A stretch of 64,000 bases of DNA from Pedobacter sp. SYP-B3415. Its GTDB lineage: Bacteria > Bacteroidota > Bacteroidia > Sphingobacteriales > Sphingobacteriaceae. Positions within the stretch are counted from its first letter, which is position 1, and each line of letters opens with the position of its first letter. A program made the position numbers and the translations under genes. The notes below the pieces were generated by a model. The model was not told the origin of the DNA and made no database searches. It saw only the letters and a program-made list of their open reading frames with translations. The DNA lies in NCBI RefSeq assembly GCF_004138205.1, contig NZ_RXNQ01000034.1, forward strand, positions 233,074 through 297,073. The letters run 5' to 3'. Below, piece after piece: positions 20,826 to 29,884 of this stretch.

Positions 20826-22214
20826 ATGAAATTTAGATATATTGTATATACTGGCATGTTGATGAGCACATTGGTGGCATCATCCTGTAAAAAAAGTTTT
20901 TTTGACGAACCGCCGGTTACATCAATTGATGCTCGCGATGCTTTAAATACTGAAGCCGACGTACTGACTGCCCTGAATGGCTCATACGCCGGACTTAGAA
21001 GCAGCACGCTTTATGGCCGCGCAATACCTTTGTTGGGCGATCTTATGGCAGACAATGTGCTTGTATCTACCCGTAACTCGGGCCGTTACACTGCTCAAAA
21101 TAACTATAACTATGTAATCAACAACGCAGATGTCCTTGGCATCTGGCAAAACGCGTATGCAGTCATTCTTCGTGTAAATAACATTATTGCGTCTACACCT
21201 ACAGGGAATGCTGTAAATATTAACCAATACAAAGGCGAGGCCTATGCACTCCGCGCTCTTTGTTACTTTGAGTTAGTGAAGTTCTTTGCAAGACCATATA
21301 CCGATAACCCTGGTGGTCCTGGCGTTCCGTTGGTTCTCAAATTCGATATCAACGCAAAACCTCCAAGAGCAACCGTTCAACAGGTTTACGATCAGATTTT
21401 GTCAGACCTTAACCAGGCGTTTACCCTGATGACACTCACACCTGCGGCTTCACGGATTGGTAAATACACCGCTCTGGGGCTGTCGGCAAAGGTTAACCTA
21501 TACAAAGGTACCGCGGAGAGCAATCAGCTGGCCTTTGACCAGGCGCGTACTGTTATCACAAGTTCAGGAAAAGCGCTGCTCACAGCGGGCAACTTCAGCA
21601 ACTATTGGACAGCGGTAACTCCGCAGACATATGAGACGCTGTTCGAGGTTCAGTCAGATCAGATTGATAATGCAGGATTTGATGAGCTGCCATATTTCTA
21701 TAGCCAGTCTGGCTACGGTGATGGTCTGGCAACTAAAGGCTTGTATGATTTATACTCGGCTACAGATCTTCGTAAAGGTCTGATCACGGTTGGCTCAAGA
21801 GCCCGTGCTGAAAATCCGGCGTATATCATCAACAAGATTTCAAACACCCAGTCATATGGTGGAAAAAAAGTGTTGCGCATTTCTGAAATGTATTTGATCG
21901 CAGCTGAAGCAGCGTACAATCTTTCGAGGCCTGCGGATGCGGTTACTAACCTGACAACTCTTCTTGCTCAACGTGACCCAGCAGCAACGGTTACCGAAAC
22001 CGGTGCAGCTCTATTCGAACGGATCATTACCGAGCGCAGGAAAGAATTGGCATTTGAAGGCGACAGATACCCAACCCTCAACCGCTTGAAACGCGATATC
22101 ACAGGCAGAAGCGGAAGCGTTCCGACTGTAGCATATACAAACTACAGAAGGGTATTTCCAATTCCACAAGCAGAACAGGATAGAAACCCAATGACACAAA
22201 ATCAAGGCTGGTAA
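20826..22214 (+). CDS. SusD/RagB-family nutrient-binding lipoprotein (classical type)
   Basis: 462 residues with lipobox VASSC and KKSFFDEPP after the lipidated cysteine. N-terminal ALNGSYAGLRS, the central YKGEAYALRALCYFELVKFFARPY and C-terminal ERRKELAFEGDRYPTLNRLKR are classical SusD/RagB motifs (SusD-like_3 plus SusD domains). It is the lid protein of the preceding transporter. A perfect hairpin follows 14 bp after the stop. Confidence 0.94.
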   Translation: MKFRYIVYTGMLMSTLVASSCKKSFFDEPPVTSIDARDALNTEADVLTALNGSYAGLRSSTLYGRAIPLLGDLMADNVLVSTRNSGRYTAQNNYNYVINNADVLGIWQNAYAVILRVNNIIASTPTGNAVNINQYKGEAYALRALCYFELVKFFARPYTDNPGGPGVPLVLKFDINAKPPRATVQQVYDQILSDLNQAFTLMTLTPAASRIGKYTALGLSAKVNLYKGTAESNQLAFDQARTVITSSGKALLTAGNFSNYWTAVTPQTYETLFEVQSDQIDNAGFDELPYFYSQSGYGDGLATKGLYDLYSATDLRKGLITVGSRARAENPAYIINKISNTQSYGGKKVLRISEMYLIAAEAAYNLSRPADAVTNLTTLLAQRDPAATVTETGAALFERIITERRKELAFEGDRYPTLNRLKRDITGRSGSVPTVAYTNYRRVFPIPQAEQDRNPMTQNQGW

Positions 22215-22228
22215 AAACCTAAATAACT

Positions 22229-22262
22229 ATAACCCTTCGAAATTACTCGAAGGGTTATTTAA
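22229..22262 (+). terminator. Perfect hairpin between SusD (unit 3) and the next gene
   Basis: A 12-bp perfect stem (22229-22240 with 22247-22258, loop AATTAC) is followed by a short T-rich tail (TTAATTTAT). It looks like a terminator or attenuator. The next ATG is only 16 nt after the stem, which leaves no room for a separate promoter downstream of it. Confidence 0.7.
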
Positions 22263-22274
22263 TTTATAGACAAC

Positions 22275-22946
22275 ATGAAAAAGACTATCATTTTAGGTGT
22301 GTTGGCCCTGGGACTGTCAACCGGACTCCGAGCTCAAAACTATATCGAGGACCGGGCTGGCAGGCCGATAAAATCATCGGCTAACGTAGATATTACCGGG
22401 GACCCGATGTTGTTTCCAGATTGGGTACAAGGGACCGTCGAACTCGCGGGTAACAAAAGTTACAAGGATGTCTATCTGAATATGAATCTGATTGATCAGG
22501 AAATCGTGTTCAAAGGAAAAAGTGGTGAAAAGCTGGCTTTTACCGAGGATGTCACTTCGGTTGTATTCAACGATACTGAGAGCGCAAGAAAACGTCTTAT
22601 CAAAAAGGGATATCCTGCAGCTAATGGTATAACGCCAAGCGATTTTCTAGAGGTTCTGGCAGACGGGTCCCTAACTTTGCTGAAAAAAAACAGTAAAATT
22701 ATCTGGCAGGAAAAAGTCTATAATTCTGCTACCACTAAACAGACGGTTATTCCAAAAAATGTATATTATCTTTTTGATAAAACAGCTAATAAGATATCTG
22801 TGCTCAAGCCAAGCAAATCAGCAATTGTTGCTCAGCTCTCAAAGCACAAGTCTGAAATTGATGCTTATCTGAAAACAAACAAGATAGATTTCGCGAACGA
22901 TCAGGATTTGACGAAGCTGTTCATCTATTACAATTCTTTGTCTTAG
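22275..22946 (+). CDS. Secreted protein of unknown function
   Basis: 223 residues with a signal peptide ending GLRAQ. It contains GTVELAGNKSYKDVYLN and a basic C-terminal helix (SKHKSEIDAYLKTNKIDF). No domain is recognised. It directly follows the SusD of unit 3 in the same direction, separated only by a hairpin, so it could be a reduced-expression member of that operon. The protein at 16882 occupies a similar position after unit 2 but shares no visible sequence. Confidence 0.7.
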   Translation: MKKTIILGVLALGLSTGLRAQNYIEDRAGRPIKSSANVDITGDPMLFPDWVQGTVELAGNKSYKDVYLNMNLIDQEIVFKGKSGEKLAFTEDVTSVVFNDTESARKRLIKKGYPAANGITPSDFLEVLADGSLTLLKKNSKIIWQEKVYNSATTKQTVIPKNVYYLFDKTANKISVLKPSKSAIVAQLSKHKSEIDAYLKTNKIDFANDQDLTKLFIYYNSLS

Positions 22947-23009
22947 TATTTATAGGTCAAATACACAGGTTGGTAGAAGATCTGTGCGGCCTACTACTTA
23001 CAAAAATGC

Positions 23010-23046
23010 AAAAAGTAAAAGGGGCAATTTGCCCCTTTTACTTTTT
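23010..23046. terminator. Bidirectional terminator between convergent genes
   Basis: A near-perfect palindrome: AAAAAGTAAAAGGGGCAA pairs with its complement ending CTTTTT. It has A-runs and T-runs on both sides and so can stop transcription from either direction. It overlaps the stop codon (23038-23040) of the DoxX gene. Confidence 0.8.
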
Positions 23047-23445
23047 ATCCACACTATATTTCCCCGGCCCGATAAAGATCAGACCGAAAAAAACAATCGC
23101 GCTTTCAATAGCATGAGAAGCTCCCGAAATGCCGTCGCCTTTGCTCAGGTGCATGGCTGCTGCGATGATCATGGTAAAGGTAAGTGCCATTGCTGCCGGA
23201 CGAAAGAACAAACCGATCAGCAACAGGAAACCGCCAATGCCTTCGGCAATGGCTGCCAGTAAGCCCCAGAATACAGGAGCGAAATCAATACCAACCACTT
23301 TCATCGCGCCACCTACCTGTGTCCAGGTTTCGGGACCGCCCATGAGTTTTGGTAATCCGTGCACCATAAACATGATGCCGATTCCAATCCGCAACAACAG
23401 CAAGCCGGTGTTGCGGTGTTTTCCTAAAGAATCAAAAACTGCCAT
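23038..23445 (-). CDS. DoxX-family inner-membrane protein
   Basis: 135 residues with four predicted transmembrane helices, including LLLLRIGIGIMFMVHGLPKL, which is the DoxX family signature. DoxX proteins are small quinone- or redox-associated membrane proteins of poorly defined role. It is 3 bp downstream of the LD-carboxypeptidase gene and therefore in the same operon. Confidence 0.88.
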   Translation of the reverse strand: MAVFDSLGKHRNTGLLLLRIGIGIMFMVHGLPKLMGGPETWTQVGGAMKVVGIDFAPVFWGLLAAIAEGIGGFLLLIGLFFRPAAMALTFTMIIAAAMHLSKGDGISGASHAIESAIVFFGLIFIGPGKYSVDKK

Positions 23446-23448
23446 ATC

Positions 23449-24348
23449 TTAAATTAATGTTAAGGTGATTTTGTTTTCGCCTACGTTCAAAGATACTTCT
23501 TTACCTGTAAATAATGCGCGGTTGTCGGCAATGTGCCCGCATGGAAACTGAAAGCACACCGGGTAGGCGTATTTTGACACGATATCATGAATGATCGTCT
23601 CTGCATCCTGACCAAAGGGAATGGCCTCCGGTTCGATCTCGTTAAAGGTGCCAACGATCAGACCTGCCAATTTCTTCAGTTTACCTGCGCGATCCAGCAT
23701 ACGCATCATCCGGTCAATCGAGTATTCGCGCTCGCCGACATCCTCAATAAAAAGGATCTTTCCTGCAAAATCCATCTCAGATTCAGACCCCATCATCATC
23801 ACAAGAAGAGTCAGGTTTCCGCCAATAAGAATCCCGCTGGCGTTGCCGCTTCTCCCCTTTCTTTCAGGGCTATATGAATACTGCAGTGCATCGCCAAAGA
23901 GTGCCTTACGCAGACTTTCAAGAGCCTCAGGTGTAGAGTCTTCGAATGTATAGGGCATCTGTGCATGCAGTCCTGCGACATCATATTTGGCCTCGATATG
24001 CGAAAGAAATACAGTGATATCGCTAAAACCTACGAGCCATTTCGGATGCGCAGCAAATCCGGTAAAATCAATTTCATCGATGATCCGGATGCTTCCATAA
24101 CCCCCCCGGCCGGCAATGATTGCTTTTATTTCAGGGTCGTCCAGGAATTTCTGCATCTCATCCCGGCGTTCGCCATCTGTACCGGCGAACTGATTGAATG
24201 AGCTGCTCAACGTCTTGCCTCGAACTACCTCCAGGCCCCATGATTCGAGGACCGATATAGCTGGTTCAATATCTTTCGGCAACTTTTTAGCCGGACAGGT
24301 AATTGCAATTTTATCTCCCCTTTTCAGGAAGGGCGGTAGTTGAGGCAT
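23449..24348 (-). CDS. LD-carboxypeptidase (peptidase family S66, LdcA/MccF type)
   Basis: 299 residues, normal for S66. The family's Ser-Glu-His triad is visible: nucleophile S109 in GFSDIT, E202 in FIEDVGE and H272 in FPCGHIADN. The N-terminal GRGGYGSIRI loop is also typical. LdcA cleaves the terminal D-Ala of murein tetrapeptides during cytoplasmic recycling, while the related MccF hydrolyses microcin C. No signal peptide is seen, so it acts in the cytoplasm. First gene of an operon with DoxX. Confidence 0.92.
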   Translation of the reverse strand: MPQLPPFLKRGDKIAITCPAKKLPKDIEPAISVLESWGLEVVRGKTLSSSFNQFAGTDGERRDEMQKFLDDPEIKAIIAGRGGYGSIRIIDEIDFTGFAAHPKWLVGFSDITVFLSHIEAKYDVAGLHAQMPYTFEDSTPEALESLRKALFGDALQYSYSPERKGRSGNASGILIGGNLTLLVMMMGSESEMDFAGKILFIEDVGEREYSIDRMMRMLDRAGKLKKLAGLIVGTFNEIEPEAIPFGQDAETIIHDIVSKYAYPVCFQFPCGHIADNRALFTGKEVSLNVGENKITLTLI

Positions 24349-24421
24349 GAAACGCGTGCTTGCCTGCCGGCCCGATGCTCGGATTAAGGCTTCACCGCAT
24401 CAGGATCACAGGTGTAATTGT

Positions 24422-24429
24422 TATCTTTG
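24422..24429 (+). promoter_or_regulatory. Candidate -7 box for metG
   Basis: TATCTTTG matches the Bacteroidota -7 consensus TAnnTTTG exactly. No TTG is found at the -33 position. The expected transcription start is only about 12 nt before the metG start codon. Confidence 0.3.
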
Positions 24430-24447
24430 ACAAAATAAATAATAGTT

Positions 24448-26550
24448 TTGGATAAGCACAACATTAAACGATATACAGTTACCGCGGCGCTGCCGTATAC
24501 AAATGGTCCCGTACACATCGGCCATCTGGCCGGGGTTTATCTTCCTGCAGATACCTACGTCCGTTTTCTTCGTTCAAATGGCCGTGATGTTAAATTTATC
24601 TGTGGTTCTGATGAGAATGGCGTCCCGATTACCCTGAAAGCAAAAAAGGAGGGTACTACGCCACAGGAAATTGTTGACCGTTATCATAAGATCATAGGTG
24701 ATTCATTCAAGGAATTCGGCGTTTCGTTTGATATCTATCACCGCACATCTTCACTAACCCATCATCAGACTGCCGAAGGCTTTTTTGAAACCCTGTATGA
24801 TAAAGGCGTATTTACTGAGGAGATTACCGAACAGTATTTTGACGAAACGGCCGGGCAGTTTCTGGCAGACCGTTATATCACGGGTACTTGTCCGAAATGC
24901 GGAAATGAAAACGCCTATGGAGACCAGTGCGAGAGCTGCGGTTCAAGCTTAAACGCGACAGATCTGATTAATCCGAAATCTACTTTATCCGGCAGTGCCC
25001 CGGTGCTTCGTGAAACCAAAAACTGGTTCCTTCCGCTGGATAAATACGAGTCCCAGCTGCGTGCCTACATTGAACAGCATAAAGAATGGAAGCCTAATGT
25101 TTACGGACAGTGCCTGTCATGGCTTAACGCTGGTTTGCAGCCCCGTGCTATGACGCGCGATCTCGACTGGGGTGTAAAGGTTCCCGTAAAAGATGCCGCC
25201 GGAAAAGTTCTGTACGTATGGTTTGATGCGCCGATCGGTTACATCTCGGCTACGAAAGAACTGTTCAATTATGCAAATCTGGATGTCTGGAATCCTAAAG
25301 CAGAAGAATATTACATTAACCAGAACGGTATTGCAAAGGGCAGTTGGGAGGATTACTGGAAAGATTCTGAAACCAAACTGGTCCATTTTATCGGGAAAGA
25401 CAACATCGTTTTTCACTGTATCATCTTCCCTGCCATGCTGATGGCGCATGGTGAATACACCCTCGCCGATAATGTACCTGCGAATGAGTTTTTGAATCTT
25501 GAAGGACAGAAAATATCGACATCAAAAAACTGGGCGGTCTGGCTGAACGAGTACCTGACAGATTTTGAAGGCAAACAGGATGTACTGCGTTATGTGCTGA
25601 CCGCTACCGCACCCGAGACCAAGGATAATGACTTCACATGGAAGGATTTCCAGGCCAGAAATAACAATGAACTGGTGGCTATTCTCGGCAATTTTGTAAA
25701 TCGGGTCGTGGTCCTCACACATAAATACTTTGATGGAAAAGTGGCAGCATTGGCAGAGCTTACACAGGAAGATCAGGGCGTCATTGACGAGTTGAAAGCC
25801 TACCCTGACCGGGTTGCGGCATCGCTTGAAAATTACCGTTTTCGTGAGGCCCTGGCGGAGGTCATGAACCTGGCCCGCCTTGGCAATAAATACCTGGCCG
25901 ACACCGAGCCATGGAAACTGATCAAAACGGACGAAAACCGGGTGCGTACCATCCTGAATCTGAGCATTCAGATTGTAGCCAATCTGGAGATCCTCATTGA
26001 GCCTTTCCTGCCCTTTACTGCAGAGAGGATCATGCGCATGTTAAACTATGGCGGTTACCTTTGGACTGATGCAGGCTCTTATAACCTGCTCGAACCAGGT
26101 CATCAGATTCATGCAGCCGAACTGCTATTCGAGAAAATCGAAGATGCCGCAGTAGAGGCGCAGGTACAAAAACTGAACAACAGCCGCACAGCCAATACAC
26201 CAGCAGTGGTAGAGCCGGCAAAAGAAGACATCACTTTTGATCAGTTTGCGGCGCTCGATATCCGGGTTGCAACCATCATCGAAGCGGAAAAGGTGCAGAA
26301 GACTAAAAAACTGCTGAAATTGAAACTCGATACGGGAATAGATCAGCGGACGGTTGTTTCAGGCATTGCAGAGCATTATGATCCGGCCGAGATTGTGGGG
26401 AAACAGGTAAGCGTGATCGTTAACCTCGCTCCGCGCGAAATTAAAGGCATCCAGTCGCAGGGCATGATCCTGATGGCTGAAGATGCCCAGGGCAAGCTGA
26501 CATTTGTGTCTGCTGCCGACCAGATGCCCGCCGGAAGCACCATACGATAG
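24448..26550 (+). CDS. metG: Methionyl-tRNA synthetase with C-terminal tRNA-binding domain
   Basis: Charges tRNA-Met in the cytoplasm. The 700-residue protein has the class-I HIGH signature at 23-26 (PVHIGHLAG). It also has a zinc knuckle with two CxxC pairs near 150-170 (CPKCG, CESCG), the KMSKS equivalent KISTSK near 355, and a C-terminal Trbp111/EMAP-like domain (about 590-700; [11 protein letters not shown]). The start is TTG. The frame is closed by TAA at 24436-24438, there is no ATG upstream, and the conserved [11 protein letters not shown] segment begins seven codons in, so no later start is possible. Confidence 0.97.
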   Translation: MDKHNIKRYTVTAALPYTNGPVHIGHLAGVYLPADTYVRFLRSNGRDVKFICGSDENGVPITLKAKKEGTTPQEIVDRYHKIIGDSFKEFGVSFDIYHRTSSLTHHQTAEGFFETLYDKGVFTEEITEQYFDETAGQFLADRYITGTCPKCGNENAYGDQCESCGSSLNATDLINPKSTLSGSAPVLRETKNWFLPLDKYESQLRAYIEQHKEWKPNVYGQCLSWLNAGLQPRAMTRDLDWGVKVPVKDAAGKVLYVWFDAPIGYISATKELFNYANLDVWNPKAEEYYINQNGIAKGSWEDYWKDSETKLVHFIGKDNIVFHCIIFPAMLMAHGEYTLADNVPANEFLNLEGQKISTSKNWAVWLNEYLTDFEGKQDVLRYVLTATAPETKDNDFTWKDFQARNNNELVAILGNFVNRVVVLTHKYFDGKVAALAELTQEDQGVIDELKAYPDRVAASLENYRFREALAEVMNLARLGNKYLADTEPWKLIKTDENRVRTILNLSIQIVANLEILIEPFLPFTAERIMRMLNYGGYLWTDAGSYNLLEPGHQIHAAELLFEKIEDAAVEAQVQKLNNSRTANTPAVVEPAKEDITFDQFAALDIRVATIIEAEKVQKTKKLLKLKLDTGIDQRTVVSGIAEHYDPAEIVGKQVSVIVNLAPREIKGIQSQGMILMAEDAQGKLTFVSAADQMPAGSTIR

Positions 26551-26746
26551 CGATAGCGAGCGATACAGCCTGGCAGTCTTGCCTGCCAGGTCATGACTAC
26601 CATTGTAGCGGCTGTCAAAACAAACTGCATAACAGTTGATTTTGTCTGTTTAAATTATCATTTTTGCGGTAGGATTGACATTTTGTTATTACACATCGTC
26701 ATTCTTACAAAACAGGGAGTCTGCATTTTGCAGTCGAACCTGAATT

Positions 26747-26821
26747 GGCCCTGTAGTTCAACGGATAGAATAGAAGTTTCCTAAACTTTAGATATGAGTT
26801 CGATTCTCGTCGGGGCTACCA
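26747..26821 (+). tRNA. tRNA-Arg (anticodon CCT)
   Basis: A 75-nt cloverleaf: the acceptor GGCCCTG pairs with CGGGGCT (two G-U pairs), and the D arm carries GTTCAACGGATAGAAT. The anticodon stem GAAGT/ACTTT encloses loop TTCCTAA, giving anticodon CCT for AGG codons. The T arm ATGAG-TTCGATT-CTCGT is followed by an encoded ACCA end. It is probably a single-gene transcript, because a terminator follows immediately. Confidence 0.93.
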
Positions 26822-26850
26822 AAGCGCACAACATCCTGTGCGCTTTTTTA
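26821..26850 (+). terminator. Terminator of the tRNA-Arg transcript
   Basis: AGCGCACA (26823-26830) pairs with TGTGCGCT (26837-26844) and is followed by a run of six T residues. Confidence 0.85.
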
Positions 26851-26883
26851 TTATACTGTACACCGCGCGGCACAACAGCCTTT

Positions 26884-27237
26884 TCAATGCCAGTTATGTC
26901 CGCAATGCCGGCACTGCCTGGCGGCCGGGGTTCTGGCCAGCTTATGGCATTTCTCGCATACGTTCAGGACCACCCGGTCCGGATGTTCAGTCAAGATCCG
27001 TTCTGCCACCTTTAAAATAAAAGCATTGTTTCCAAGCTTTACCAGATCCAGTGCGCCCTCATCAACGGTTATCCAGCCAATCCTCTTATATAAGCGTGTC
27101 AGGGGCTGGAGGTTTGACGAGTGATTACCAATTTTTATCTGCGAGGCGAAATGCCTTTTAGCCAGCTGCTCTTCGAGTGTTAATAAATGAGAATAATGCG
27201 CTAAAACGTAGCTTGCGGTTTCCTGCTCCATGGGCAC
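26884..27237 (-). CDS. Small protein with C-terminal zinc ribbon
   Basis: 117 residues. The C-terminus carries two CxxC pairs (CEKC near residue 94 and CRHC near 110, ending HNWH), a rubredoxin-like zinc ribbon that may bind nucleic acid or protein. The N-terminal 90 residues are helical and unrecognised. No signal peptide. It stands alone, facing the tRNA terminator. Conserved-hypothetical; function not assigned. Confidence 0.75.
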   Translation of the reverse strand: MPMEQETASYVLAHYSHLLTLEEQLAKRHFASQIKIGNHSSNLQPLTRLYKRIGWITVDEGALDLVKLGNNAFILKVAERILTEHPDRVVLNVCEKCHKLARTPAARQCRHCGHNWH

Positions 27238-27559
27238 GATGTTTATATAGCTGATAACGTTGGTTTAAAGCCGCTTCTTTCTTTTACATCCAAAAATTCT
27301 GAATCATGATGTGCCGTCTGCCTGTTTGAAGCTTGAAGGGATCTGGCCACGCAGATCAAAAATACGTAAAAGCATGTCTATAAATACAGCGATCATACAC
27401 AAATTATGAGGCCCATGGCCATTTTCCGCCGGCGGATGAAGATGTCGTTAATATGCCTTTTAAAGTCGGTTTCAGCCCCTGCACAGGTAATCCTGCCGCA
27501 TTACCTTTGTCTTGTTGCCGTCAGGCAAAAAGAAAATACACACCTAAGATTTGAACATC
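27238..27559. other. Intergenic region with a candidate promoter
   Basis: About 320 bp between divergent genes without a credible ORF. TACCTTTG at 27502-27509 is an exact -7 consensus for the downstream SRPBCC gene and predicts a leader of about 45 nt; the -33 TTG is missing. Nothing else is visible. Confidence 0.4.
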
Positions 27560-27985
27560 ATGACTACTAACAACGTAACCCACATTACCATTAGCGCAAC
27601 GATCAATGCACCTGCAGAGAAAGTCTGGACGGCATGGACAGAACCTGCGCATATTACAAAATGGAACACGGCATCAGACGACTGGCATTCGCCGCGCGCT
27701 GAAAACGACCTGCGTCCGGGCGGAACTTTTGTTACCCGCATGGAGGCAAAAGACGGCAGCATGGGCTTCGACTTCGGCGGAAAGTATGATGCTGTTGAAG
27801 CGCATCAGCTGATCAGTTATGCAATGGCTGACGGTCGGCGGGTGAAAATCGTTTTTCAGGCCGAAGGCAATCAGACATCGGTTACCGAGACGTTTGATGC
27901 TGAACAGGAAAACAGCATAGACATGCAGCAGGCCGGATGGCAGGCTATTCTGGACAACTTCAAGAGATATACCGAGAACCTCTGA
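27560..27985 (+). CDS. SRPBCC (AHSA1-type) domain protein
   Basis: A 141-residue START-like protein from the ATG at 27560; the in-frame TTG at 27551 adds only three residues. ISATINAPAEKVWTAWTEPAHITKWN is the typical N-terminal strand and helix of the AHSA1 (activator of Hsp90 ATPase homologue) group, and the C-terminus GWQAILDNFKRYTE is its closing helix. These proteins bind hydrophobic small ligands; the actual ligand is unknown. Confidence 0.85.
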   Translation: MTTNNVTHITISATINAPAEKVWTAWTEPAHITKWNTASDDWHSPRAENDLRPGGTFVTRMEAKDGSMGFDFGGKYDAVEAHQLISYAMADGRRVKIVFQAEGNQTSVTETFDAEQENSIDMQQAGWQAILDNFKRYTENL

Positions 27986-28103
27986 TTGTCTCGGCCGTCC
28001 GACACACTGCATGCGCCATAGATGACGTTTCGCCGTTCATTGTTGGCGCTATTACCCCGCAAAAACGTCTCTTTTGCCCCCTCGCGGAAGGGGACACCTG
28101 TGC

Positions 28104-28111
28104 TAGTTTTG
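28104..28111 (+). promoter_or_regulatory. Candidate -7 box for the DinB-like/SDR pair
   Basis: TAGTTTTG is an exact match to TAnnTTTG, 63 nt before the ATG at 28174. No TTG lies at the proper -33 distance, so support is partial. Confidence 0.3.
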
Positions 28112-28173
28112 ATCCATAGCCTGATCATGACGGATTACACCACTTAGGGCCAGGCATTACCCAATAAAAACCT

Positions 28174-28671
28174 ATGGAAACAAAAGCAACCTGTTCGCGG
28201 CTAAACGGCCTGATCGATTTGTATGACATGCAAACGGATTTTTTTACCCGGGCACTGATCAATGTGTCAGATGAAGACGCACATAAGAGACTGGACACCA
28301 AAGCAAATCATATTGCATGGCTGGCTGGCAGTCTGGTACAGCAGCGCTATGACCTGGCAGGTATGTTTGGTGTAGCGTCGCAGTCTTCGGCTCACGAACT
28401 TTTCAAAAACAACCAGGGAATCAGAGATGGCGCAATCTATCCATCGCTCACTGTTTTCAAAGATGATTGGGCAGGCATCAGCCAGAAACTTAGAGAGGCG
28501 CTGCTTGGTGTAGATGAGCAAAAGCTTGAAAGCACGTTCGAAATGATGCCCAATTTTTCGATGACACACTATGACTTGCTGACCTTTAGTATTTACCGTG
28601 AAGCAAACTGCATTGGCCAGATTGCCTTATGGCGGCGTTTGCTTGGCTATGAAGCCTTAAAATACGATTGA
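28174..28671 (+). CDS. DinB-like four-helix-bundle protein
   Basis: 165 residues of helical sequence with histidines spaced as in DinB/DUF1572 metal-dependent proteins (NHIAWLAGSLVQQRYDLA, and a C-terminal IGQIALWRRLLGY helix). Members may be metal-dependent thiol transferases or unknown stress proteins. The next gene, an SDR, starts 1 bp after its stop, so the two are cotranscribed. Confidence 0.75.
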   Translation: METKATCSRLNGLIDLYDMQTDFFTRALINVSDEDAHKRLDTKANHIAWLAGSLVQQRYDLAGMFGVASQSSAHELFKNNQGIRDGAIYPSLTVFKDDWAGISQKLREALLGVDEQKLESTFEMMPNFSMTHYDLLTFSIYREANCIGQIALWRRLLGYEALKYD

Positions 28672-28672
28672 T

Positions 28673-29446
28673 ATGCTGTTAAAGAACAAAACAGCTGTTA
28701 TTTACGGCGCATGCGGATCGGTTGCAGGTGCCGTGGCAAAAAACTTCGCCCGGGAAGGTGCTGCTTTATTTCTATCGGGTAAACATCAGCACAGACTTGA
28801 GCAGCTTGCAGCAGCAATAACCAACGCAGGTGGCCAGGTACAAACCGCCGTAGTCGATGCAGCAGATCCCCTCCAGGTTTCTGATCATCTTGATCATGTT
28901 GTCCGCACAGCAGGCAAGGTCGACATTTCTTTCAATCTCATCGGCTGGCATGATGTACAGGATATTCCGCTTACAGACATGCAGCCTGACGATTTTTTAA
29001 GACCCATCACTACAGCGATGCAAAGCGGGTTTTTAACCGCCACGGCAGCAGCGCGGCAAATGAAATTGCAAAGATCGGGTGTAATCTTATTTCTTACAGC
29101 AACACCCGCAGGTAAAGCCTATGCTGGTGTGGGTGGTTTCGGACCAGCCTGCAGTGCCGTCGAAGCCTTTTCCAGGAATCTTGCAGCCGAACTCGGTCCG
29201 GAGGGTGTTCGCGTCATTACCCTTCGCTCAGCCGGCTCGCCCGACTCAGCTGTATTTCAGAACGCTATAGCTCAGGGCGGCCCTGAAATTGACGAGGCCA
29301 TTGGCCGTATTGTCGGCGATACAATGCTAAAGCGTATGCCCCTTTTAGATGAAATTGCAAATGCCGCAGCTTTTTCGGCCTCAGATCGCGCCTCGGCCAT
29401 AACGGGTTCCACGCTCAACCTGACCTGCGGAACAACCAGAGATTAA
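28673..29446 (+). CDS. SDR-fold protein with altered catalytic dyad
   Basis: 257 residues with a Rossmann fold typical of short-chain dehydrogenases: an N-terminal glycine motif (YGACGSVAGAVA), VDAAD for the adenine-binding loop, and the helix AVEAFSRNLAAELG. The usual YxxxK active-site dyad aligns to F and C (FGPAC), so classical hydride-transfer catalysis is doubtful. It could be an FabI-like variant, a binding protein or a divergent reductase. Coupled to the DinB-like gene upstream. Confidence 0.85.
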   Translation: MLLKNKTAVIYGACGSVAGAVAKNFAREGAALFLSGKHQHRLEQLAAAITNAGGQVQTAVVDAADPLQVSDHLDHVVRTAGKVDISFNLIGWHDVQDIPLTDMQPDDFLRPITTAMQSGFLTATAAARQMKLQRSGVILFLTATPAGKAYAGVGGFGPACSAVEAFSRNLAAELGPEGVRVITLRSAGSPDSAVFQNAIAQGGPEIDEAIGRIVGDTMLKRMPLLDEIANAAAFSASDRASAITGSTLNLTCGTTRD

Positions 29447-29460
29447 ATGTCAGCCCCTCA

Positions 29461-29492
29461 CAAAAAAAGCCCGGGTCTTCCGGGCTTTTGTG
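29461..29492. terminator. Terminator shared by convergent genes
   Basis: AAAAGCCCGG pairs with CCGGGCTTTT across a short loop, and both flanks continue to pair (CACAA with TTGTG). It serves the SDR gene on the plus strand and the small gene at 29505-29681 on the minus strand. Confidence 0.8.
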
Positions 29493-29504
29493 TTAAATGA
29501 GTAC

Positions 29505-29681
29505 TTACTTGTGCTCTCTTTTTCTTTCATTGTCTCTGTTAGACGTCTGATCGGACCGCTGACCACCGCCATTGGTGATCCCGGTCATCTTCCGGTCTTG
29601 TTTCGGATTATGGTACGTTCGGTCTGAAGTACTGTTTCCCTGTTGGTTCCCCGCATGTTTCGGAGCAGCTTGATTTTTCAT
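29505..29681 (-). CDS. Tiny hydrophilic, probably disordered protein
   Basis: A 58-codon frame starting MKNQAAPKHAGNQQ and ending NERKREHK. It is rich in Asn, Gln, Lys, Arg and Gly with no hydrophobic core, no Cys and no signal peptide. Small disordered proteins of this composition are known in Sphingobacteriaceae, often stress-related. Support for a real gene is the ATG start, strongly biased composition, and a terminator just past its stop. Function unknown. Confidence 0.5.
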   Translation of the reverse strand: MKNQAAPKHAGNQQGNSTSDRTYHNPKQDRKMTGITNGGGQRSDQTSNRDNERKREHK

Positions 29682-29850
29682 AACGCTTCAATTTAGTGTT
29701 AATGATTGTCTGTATATATAACCCTGCCGGCAGGTTGTTGTTTTCATTTTTGTCAAATGCACCAATCTATTATATGATGCCGGTAATAGCCCGCGGTTAT
29801 TAGTTTTTGCGAAATCTGGAAAAGCTGCCCCAGCATTCATTCTGGTTTAG

Positions 29851-29858
29851 TAAATTTG
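29851..29858 (+). promoter_or_regulatory. Candidate -7 box for the receptor gene at 29885
   Basis: TAAATTTG matches TAnnTTTG exactly and lies 26 nt before the ATG; the -33 element is not evident. Confidence 0.3.
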
Positions 29859-29884
29859 ATACAATCGATATAAACTGTTTTTGA

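Noticed and set aside
5463..22214. The three SusC/SusD units as a polysaccharide utilisation locus
   Set aside because: No glycoside hydrolase, lyase, sulfatase or dedicated regulator lies among them, so a glycan substrate is not supported.
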